Shown here in pieces: positions 30,804 through 35,196 of a stretch of DNA of 35,196 nucleotides. The stretch is taken from NCBI GenBank assembly GCA_009786685.1, contig WQRQ01000016.1, positions 1-35,196 of the forward strand. The letters are read 5' to 3'. The notes beneath the pieces were generated by a model. That model did not search any database. It saw nothing but the letters and a program-made list of their open reading frames with translations, and was not told the origin of the DNA. Each line of letters opens with the position of its first letter. Position 1 is the first letter of the stretch. Both the position numbers and the translations under genes were made by a program. Source of the stretch: Defluviitaleaceae bacterium (GTDB lineage Bacteria > Bacillota > Clostridia > Lachnospirales > WQUN01).

Positions 30804-31602
30804 AAATATCTTGTCGGAAATCGCAGAGCGTACAAAAGAGCGTGTGGCGGCACAAAAGAAAATCCTACCGCAAGAAAAGCTAATGGCGACCATAGAAGCC
30901 GCCGAATCGGGGTTTACAAAGCTGCCGTACGCGTTTCCGTTTGAGGAGGCGTTGGCGGGCAAGGAAATAAGCTTTATTTGCGAAGTAAAAAAGGCGTCGC
31001 CGTCTAAGGGAGTGATTGCGGCGCATTTTCCGTATATGGAGATTGCCCGCGAGTATGAGGCGGCGGGTGCGGCGGCGATAAGTGTGCTTACCGAGCCGTT
31101 TTGGTTTAAGGGGCATGACGACTTTTTGAAAAACATCGCAGAAGAAGCAAAAATCCCGCTTTTACGAAAGGATTTTACCGTAGACGAGTACATGATATAC
31201 GAAGCAAAATTGCTGGGCGCAAGCGCGGTGCTACTGATATGTGCAATTTTGGACGAAAAAACGCTGGTGGAGTATACAAAAATTGCTCATAAAATCGGCC
31301 TTTCCGCGCTGGTGGAAGCTCACGACGAGGATGAGGTAAAAATGGCGGTAGCGGCAGGGGCGCGTGTAATAGGGGTAAATAACCGCGATTTACGGACATT
31401 TGAGGTAGATATCACGCTATCCGAGCAGCTAAAAAAGTTTGTGCCAAGCGATGTGCTTTTTATTAGCGAAAGTGGGATTTCCACCGCCGAGGATGTGCGG
31501 CGACTGCGTGAAATCGGAGCACATGCGGTACTAATCGGCGAAAGCTTAATGCGTGGCAAGGATAAAAAAGCGGCGGTTAAAAATTTATTATACGGAGGAT
31601 AA
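30796..31602 (+). CDS. trpC: Indole-3-glycerol-phosphate synthase
   Basis: 268 residues, a complete TIM barrel. It makes indole-glycerol phosphate from CdRP in tryptophan synthesis. Motifs: FICEVKKASPSKG (catalytic Lys, strand 1), LLRKDFTVDEYMIYEAKLLGA (catalytic Lys and Asp/Glu), VEAHDEDEV, GVNNRDLRTFEVD, FISESGI and VLIGESLM. ATG at 30796 overlaps the last 8 nt of trpD, so the two are coupled. TrpF (the preceding reaction) is not adjacent. Confidence 0.96.
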   Translation: MSRNILSEIAERTKERVAAQKKILPQEKLMATIEAAESGFTKLPYAFPFEEALAGKEISFICEVKKASPSKGVIAAHFPYMEIAREYEAAGAAAISVLTEPFWFKGHDDFLKNIAEEAKIPLLRKDFTVDEYMIYEAKLLGASAVLLICAILDEKTLVEYTKIAHKIGLSALVEAHDEDEVKMAVAAGARVIGVNNRDLRTFEVDITLSEQLKKFVPSDVLFISESGISTAEDVRRLREIGAHAVLIGESLMRGKDKKAAVKNLLYGG

Positions 31603-31606
31603 AGCA

Positions 31607-32215
31607 ATGGAGATTAAGAAATTAACCCCAGAGCTGGTGGAAGAGTATGCAAATTTTTTTGACAAAACACCCCATAATGACAGCGGCAACGGAGAAAAGT
31701 GCTATTGTCTGTCCTATTGCCGTGACAGTGTTTACCATAGCGGGGGCGAGTATTGGTATCCGTCGGAAGAAGAAAGAAGGCTACAGGGTATCAAACGTGT
31801 TTGTGACGGTAGTTTGCAGGGCTATCTTGCCTATTCCGGAGAAGAAGTCGTAGGCTGGTGCAATGCCAACACCAAAGATGCTTGCCAAGAAGCTATGAAT
31901 TATTTGCGCTCTGCGGCAGGTGTTCCCGTAGATGAGTGCCATGCGGGAGCAAAAATTAAATTTATTTTTTGCTTCGCGATTGCGCCAAAAATGAGAAGAA
32001 TGGGCGTCGCCACTAAATTGCTGGAGTTTGCTTGCAAAGACGCGGCCGCCGATGGCTTTAATTTTATCGAAGCTCCTGCAATGGTCGATTACGAAAGCTT
32101 CCCGGACGCTCTTTGCTGGGGGCATTTAACGATGCACGAAAAATGCGGGTTTAGCATACATGCAGAAAAAGACGGCAAATATGTTATGCAAAAATCGTTG
32201 AGAGGTGAGATATGA
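31607..32215 (+). CDS. GNAT-family N-acetyltransferase
   Basis: 202 residues, starting MEIKKLTPELVEEYANFFDK. The acetyl-CoA-binding motif A is visible as IFCFAIAPKMRRMGVATKLLEFACKDA (R/Q-x-x-G-x-A: RRMGVA), residues ~124-150. An N-terminal Cys-rich patch (GEKCYCLSYCR) and VVGWCNANTKDACQE are typical of a clostridial subgroup of unknown substrate. AcCoA-dependent acetylation of an amine is expected. ATG 31607 with GGAGG upstream, 4 nt after trpC, and its stop overlaps the next start as ATGA. The operon with trpDC is probably incidental. Confidence 0.85.
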   Translation: MEIKKLTPELVEEYANFFDKTPHNDSGNGEKCYCLSYCRDSVYHSGGEYWYPSEEERRLQGIKRVCDGSLQGYLAYSGEEVVGWCNANTKDACQEAMNYLRSAAGVPVDECHAGAKIKFIFCFAIAPKMRRMGVATKLLEFACKDAAADGFNFIEAPAMVDYESFPDALCWGHLTMHEKCGFSIHAEKDGKYVMQKSLRGEI

Positions 32216-33036
32216 AAACCAGACTTGAGCAAGTTTTGGAAAAATACCTAAACGGACGAGAAATCGCCGTTTGGGGCAATCCTACACGTTCATTACTTCG
32301 CGCATTGAAATCTTATAAATTTCATGCAGCAGATAAGGTTGACCCTGTTAAGCATTATCTGGTTGCGATAACAGAAAATGATATAGATGATTTTTTTGAG
32401 GATGAACAAAACGATTCATTTCAGCATGTTGATGATTTTCTTATATTTGAAGATTATGGCGGGGAGTTACCATTTGAATGGGAGTGTAACGGTGTAAAAA
32501 TCGGCAGACAAACATATTTTGGTGATGGCATAGTCGGCAGCTGCGAAAATGGGTACATTGAAAGCATAGGCCACTTTACGTCCATCAACGAAACCGCAGA
32601 TATGGGCGTAAACCACCAGTTAGACATGGTTTTTACCAACGACGACATAGAAAGCTTTTTCACGCCCGAAAACAAGGCGTTATTCCAAGAAAAAATCCGC
32701 AAAGACCCGCGCCACCCCTACGCTCACGGCAAAAAACGCATAACCATCGGAAACGACGTATATATCGGCGTAAACGCATTCATAAACGCGTCTAAGGTAA
32801 CGAGTATAGGCGACGGTGCGATAATAGGCTCGGGAGCAGTGGTACTGGAGGACGTACCGCCATATGCCATAGTCACGGGCGTACCCGCTAAGATAAAGCG
32901 GTATCGCTTCCCACCCGACATGATTGAAATTTTGCTGCGCGTAAAATGGTGGGACTGGAGCATTGAGGAGATTAATAAAAACGCCGATGCGCTGATGTCG
33001 CCGGAGATATTTAAACAGCGGTTTGGCTCCAAATAA
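32212..33036 (+). CDS. Left-handed beta-helix (hexapeptide) O-acetyltransferase
   Basis: 274 residues. The C-terminal half shows the hexapeptide repeats: ITIGNDVYIGVNAFINASKVTSIGDGAIIGSGAVVLEDVPPYAIVTGVPAK, split here as ITIGNDVYIG, VTSIGDGAIIGSGAVV and YAIVTGVPAK. This is the signature of CatB/Vat-type and sugar O-acetyltransferases, which work as trimers with acetyl-CoA. SINETADMGVNHQLDMV contains the probable catalytic His. The N-terminal ~100 residues (REIAVWGNPTRSLLRAL...) are an added domain resembling a nucleotide-sugar-acetyltransferase leader. ATGA overlap with the GNAT gene. Either surface-sugar modification or drug inactivation is possible. Confidence 0.83.
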   Translation: MKTRLEQVLEKYLNGREIAVWGNPTRSLLRALKSYKFHAADKVDPVKHYLVAITENDIDDFFEDEQNDSFQHVDDFLIFEDYGGELPFEWECNGVKIGRQTYFGDGIVGSCENGYIESIGHFTSINETADMGVNHQLDMVFTNDDIESFFTPENKALFQEKIRKDPRHPYAHGKKRITIGNDVYIGVNAFINASKVTSIGDGAIIGSGAVVLEDVPPYAIVTGVPAKIKRYRFPPDMIEILLRVKWWDWSIEEINKNADALMSPEIFKQRFGSK

Positions 33037-33042
33037 AAAATG

Positions 33043-33071
33043 TTGCCACTGTGCGCATAATGTGATATTTT
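33043..33071 (+). promoter_or_regulatory. Candidate promoter for the antitoxin gene
   Basis: TTGCCA (33043-33048), 17-nt spacer, TATTTT (33066-33071), 28 nt before the antitoxin start and only a few bases after the preceding stop. Confidence 0.45.
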
Positions 33072-33099
33072 CGTCTTGCCAGAAAGGACGGTGTTACTT

Positions 33100-33372
33100 A
33101 TGGTAGCAACCACCACAAATATTAATATCCGCGTAGACAGCGATGTAAAATCACAGGCACAGGATGTGTTTTCGGCACTGGGGCTAGATATGACAACCGC
33201 AATAAATATCTTTTTGCGCCAAGCCATACGCAAGAAAGGTATTCCGTTTGATTTATCGGCAGAACGTCCGACGAGAAAAGCACCTCAATTCGGCTGCATG
33301 AAAGGCCAAATCCACGAAGCCGACGACCACGACTGGTTTGAGCCTATGGAAGAATTTGAGGATTACATGTGA
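33100..33372 (+). CDS. RelB/DinJ-type antitoxin with a DUF2281-like tail, no adjacent toxin
   Basis: 90 residues. The N-terminal half is a ribbon-helix-helix DNA-binding domain of the RelB/DinJ type (NINIRVDSDVKSQAQDVFSALGLDMTTAINIFLRQAIRKKGIPF). This is split here as NINIRVDSDV, SALGLDMTTAINIFLRQA and GIPF. The last ~25 residues (FGCMKGQIHEADDHDWFEPM, ending FEDYM) resemble the toxin-neutralising tail of DUF2281/VapB-like antitoxins, which pair with PIN-domain toxins. No RelE/YafQ or PIN toxin follows; the next gene is a Nudix hydrolase. It is an orphan antitoxin or the toxin has been lost. Confidence 0.8.
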   Translation: MVATTTNINIRVDSDVKSQAQDVFSALGLDMTTAINIFLRQAIRKKGIPFDLSAERPTRKAPQFGCMKGQIHEADDHDWFEPMEEFEDYM

Positions 33373-33422
33373 TGAATAACATCCTAAAGTACGACGTTAA
33401 CACGATTTGGTAGGGGTGCATT

Positions 33423-33872
33423 TTGGACAAATACAGCTTCCAAGTAAGGGTAACAGGCATACTGATAGAAAACAAAAAAATCCTACTGGTAAAGCAGAAA
33501 ATAAGCCCCACCAGAGAATGGTCGCTACCCGGCGGCAGAGCAGAAGCAGGCGAGCAACTTGAAGACGCAATAACACGCGAGCTATACGAAGAAACAGGCC
33601 TAAAAACAAAAATCGAAAAACTGCTATACCTGTGCGACAAAACCGACAGCACCCCGTCTATTTTGCACATAACCTTTTTGCTGCGCAGGGTAAGCGGCGA
33701 AATAACCCTACCCACCAACGAGTTCGATGAAAACCCGATAAGCGACGTTAAATTTGCCGCCTTCCACGAGCTAACTGCATTAGGATTTTCCGAAAAATTT
33801 GTGAGCATTCTGGAAAATGACTTCCCAAACGCGGGCAATTACATGGGCAGCAAGGAAAACATAGGACTGTAA
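33423..33872 (+). CDS. Nudix hydrolase
   Basis: 149 residues. The Nudix box G-x5-E-x7-REU-x-EE-x-GU is complete: GGRAEAGEQLEDAITRELYE followed by ETGL (residues ~37-60). The family hydrolyses nucleoside diphosphates linked to another moiety, using Mg2+. Substrate cannot be told. Start TTG at 33423 behind AGGGG; the frame has no ATG that would keep the first strand (YSFQVRVTGILIENKKILLV). Located between the antitoxin and a cysteine-protease-like gene on the same strand. Confidence 0.93.
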   Translation: MDKYSFQVRVTGILIENKKILLVKQKISPTREWSLPGGRAEAGEQLEDAITRELYEETGLKTKIEKLLYLCDKTDSTPSILHITFLLRRVSGEITLPTNEFDENPISDVKFAAFHELTALGFSEKFVSILENDFPNAGNYMGSKENIGL

Positions 33873-33894
33873 AAATCGTTAAGGGAGAAAAGCC

Positions 33895-34836
33895 ATGGCC
33901 TATAAATACCAATATATCCACCGCAACAACTGGTGTGGTATAGCGTGCCTGTCAATGATTTACGCCAATCATGGCATTACAAAATCGCAGGAAGATATAT
34001 TTTGCGATATTGCAAAAGCAGGAAACCTGTTGGACGACGGAATAATAAACATGACGGCATTTGTAAGCGATATAAACAAAAACTCCGCTCTTTCCGCTTG
34101 CAGTGTTAAGCCGGTAAATTTAGGCGATTTCCTTTCTTTTGCGAGCGACGGCAATTTTTCTGTGCTTTTAAGTTGCCGTGAGCGTTTTGGTGATGGATTT
34201 CACTGCACAATTTTTGAGCGCGTGGAGGAGGGTTTAATACATGGTATTGACCCTGACAACGAGGATATTTTTCCGATTAGCATTGATGATTTAAATGAAA
34301 TGTTCAAAAGCATACACCGCAGCCATGTTACAATAATTACGGATAATTCCGATTTGTTTAAAGAGCATAAAGCGACCTGCGGGCATTATTTCAAAATCCC
34401 GAATATCCCCACAGATTTAGCCGATTTTGTACTTTGCCCATCTTGTTTAAAGTGGCGTCGCATGAGCAAAATGACCCCCGTTTCGGAAGGCCTAATCACC
34501 TATAAGTTTGGGGAGAGAATGCTGACAAGATTAAATGAGCGGTTGTCGGGCAAAGAAACTTACGACCATGTAGCAAACTTTATCGCAACCATAGTAAAAA
34601 AAATAGAAAAAATCAGCGACAAAGCACAGGAAGAAACAGGGCAGCGGCTCCCGCAAATCAGCATGGACGAGGATAAAACCCTACCCGGCAACGAATTTGC
34701 AGTCTATGTTAACAATACCTTTGCCGAGCAGTTTAGTATCGACTTGGACGGAACAACACTGCAAGACATCGAGGATAAAATCATCGAATTGTATGAAAAA
34801 TGGACACGCAAAAAGGAGAAAAGCCATGGCGCATAA
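33895..34836 (+). CDS. Papain-fold (C39-like) protein with C-terminal zinc-finger-like part
   Basis: 313 residues, not assigned to a named family. The N-terminal ~150 residues resemble C39-type cysteine peptidases: NNWCGIACLSMIYANHGIT with the nucleophile Cys14, then FHCTIFERVEEGLIHGIDPDNE with His and Asp in the expected order. C39 domains cut bacteriocin leaders, but here there is no transporter and no signal peptide, so the protein is cytosolic. Residues ~160-185 hold CGHYF...LCPSC, a possible zinc site; the remaining ~120 residues are helical. The start region is nearly identical to that of the next gene. Overlaps it by 11 nt. Confidence 0.68.
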   Translation: MAYKYQYIHRNNWCGIACLSMIYANHGITKSQEDIFCDIAKAGNLLDDGIINMTAFVSDINKNSALSACSVKPVNLGDFLSFASDGNFSVLLSCRERFGDGFHCTIFERVEEGLIHGIDPDNEDIFPISIDDLNEMFKSIHRSHVTIITDNSDLFKEHKATCGHYFKIPNIPTDLADFVLCPSCLKWRRMSKMTPVSEGLITYKFGERMLTRLNERLSGKETYDHVANFIATIVKKIEKISDKAQEETGQRLPQISMDEDKTLPGNEFAVYVNNTFAEQFSIDLDGTTLQDIEDKIIELYEKWTRKKEKSHGA

Positions 34837-35196
34837 ATACCAAACCCTCACAACGGCAATCAAGCAGCAATACGATTATTCACTGGAAATGCTACGTGAA
34901 ATAACCGAGGCTTGCCCCGACGAAATCTGGACAAAAAAAGCAGGATTATATCCTTTTTGGCAACAAATCTACCACGCCATTTATTGGACAGATTACAATA
35001 TACAGGAATCCAAAGACGGCGAAAAAATATTCAGTTGGAAAACAGAAAAGAAAATCACACACGAGCTAAACGCCGAAAACAACATTTCCTCGGAGTATAG
35101 CGAATTAATTCGAAATCCGTCCCGCCTGTCGCGGCAAAACCGCGAAAAACACGGTTTTTCGCCGCCGCTCCGTCGGGACGGTTTCTCATTGAATTC
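34826..35196 (+). CDS. DinB-like protein, partial (runs off window), with palindromic insert
   Basis: At least 123 codons, open at the window edge. Starts MAHKYQTLTTAIKQQYDYSL; LYPFWQQIYHAIYWTDYNI has the helix and His of the DinB/YfiT four-helix-bundle superfamily (metal- and thiol-dependent enzymes). From about residue 97 the reading frame crosses a 65-bp palindrome (35117-35181) and becomes Arg/Ser/Pro-rich (RNPSRLSRQNREKHGF), unlike a DinB helix. The true C-terminus may therefore be altered by an insertion. Good Shine-Dalgarno AAGGAGAA. Confidence 0.65.
   Translation, partial: MAHKYQTLTTAIKQQYDYSLEMLREITEACPDEIWTKKAGLYPFWQQIYHAIYWTDYNIQESKDGEKIFSWKTEKKITHELNAENNISSEYSELIRNPSRLSRQNREKHGFSPPLRRDGFSLN
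35117..35181. repeat. 65-bp palindromic element, different family
   Basis: Outer arms CCGTCCCG (35117-35124) and CGGGACGG (35174-35181) enclose an inner hairpin GCGAAAAAC/GTTTTTCGC. The layout (outer GC stem, inner A/T-rich stem) resembles family E but the sequence differs. It lies in an open reading frame. Confidence 0.7.

Noticed and set aside
1-35196. CRISPR arrays, rRNA genes, prophage structural genes
   Set aside because: No regularly spaced short direct repeats, no rRNA signatures and no phage structural genes were seen.

Overview
The window looks like a chromosomal segment of an anaerobic, probably motile Gram-positive bacterium of class Clostridia. The support is the str operon order (rpsL-rpsG-fusA-tuf), an S1 protein with four S1 repeats and an acidic tail, a class A RNase P RNA, a T-box leader, strong Shine-Dalgarno sites, and families typical of Clostridia (DUF512 radical SAM protein, GerMN lipoprotein-like protein, CheX proteins, copper-amine-oxidase-like stalk domains). 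No species can be named from the sequence alone.

Layout. 1-2570 is accessory DNA: the start of an IS transposase cut by the window edge, a P-loop kinase gene truncated by it, a small membrane protein and an S66 carboxypeptidase. All are on the minus strand, and each is preceded by a diverged copy of the same ~0.25 kb repeat. 2746-7336 is the str operon with a strong promoter and a terminator. 7376-10556 holds an HPt protein, a TPR protein, a PDZ/radical SAM protein and a TIGR04076-like protein. 10605-14172 is one signalling unit: tRNA-Val, a receiver-CheX fusion, a CheX, a hybrid histidine kinase and a membrane-anchored stalk-domain protein. 14135-22165 holds a D,D-carboxypeptidase diverging from a tightly packed set (response regulator, sensor kinase, GerMN protein, ComEC, Na+/H+ antiporter). 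22168-23697 is a cardiolipin synthase.

Between 24138 and 26056 a 1.9 kb insert of unrecognised genes is bounded by a 17-bp duplication of the tRNA-Ser 3' end. It is followed on the minus strand (upstream in transcription) by tRNA-Ser(GCT), rnpB and rpsA, which are nearly contiguous. Divergent from rpsA, a T-box leader (best reading: tryptophan) controls a DASS/SLC13-type transporter. Then come trpD-trpC without the rest of the trp pathway, two acetyltransferases, a solitary antitoxin, a Nudix hydrolase, a cysteine-protease-like protein and a truncated DinB-like protein.

The most distinctive signals are repeats and small mobile DNA. Five copies of a two-hairpin palindromic element sit at gene ends, and one lies in frame inside the radical SAM gene as exactly 69 nt (23 codons). 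There is also the integrase-less tRNA-Ser insert with its own promoter and three unknown genes, and the repeat-gene-repeat-gene array at the left end. No CRISPR array, rRNA gene or prophage was seen.
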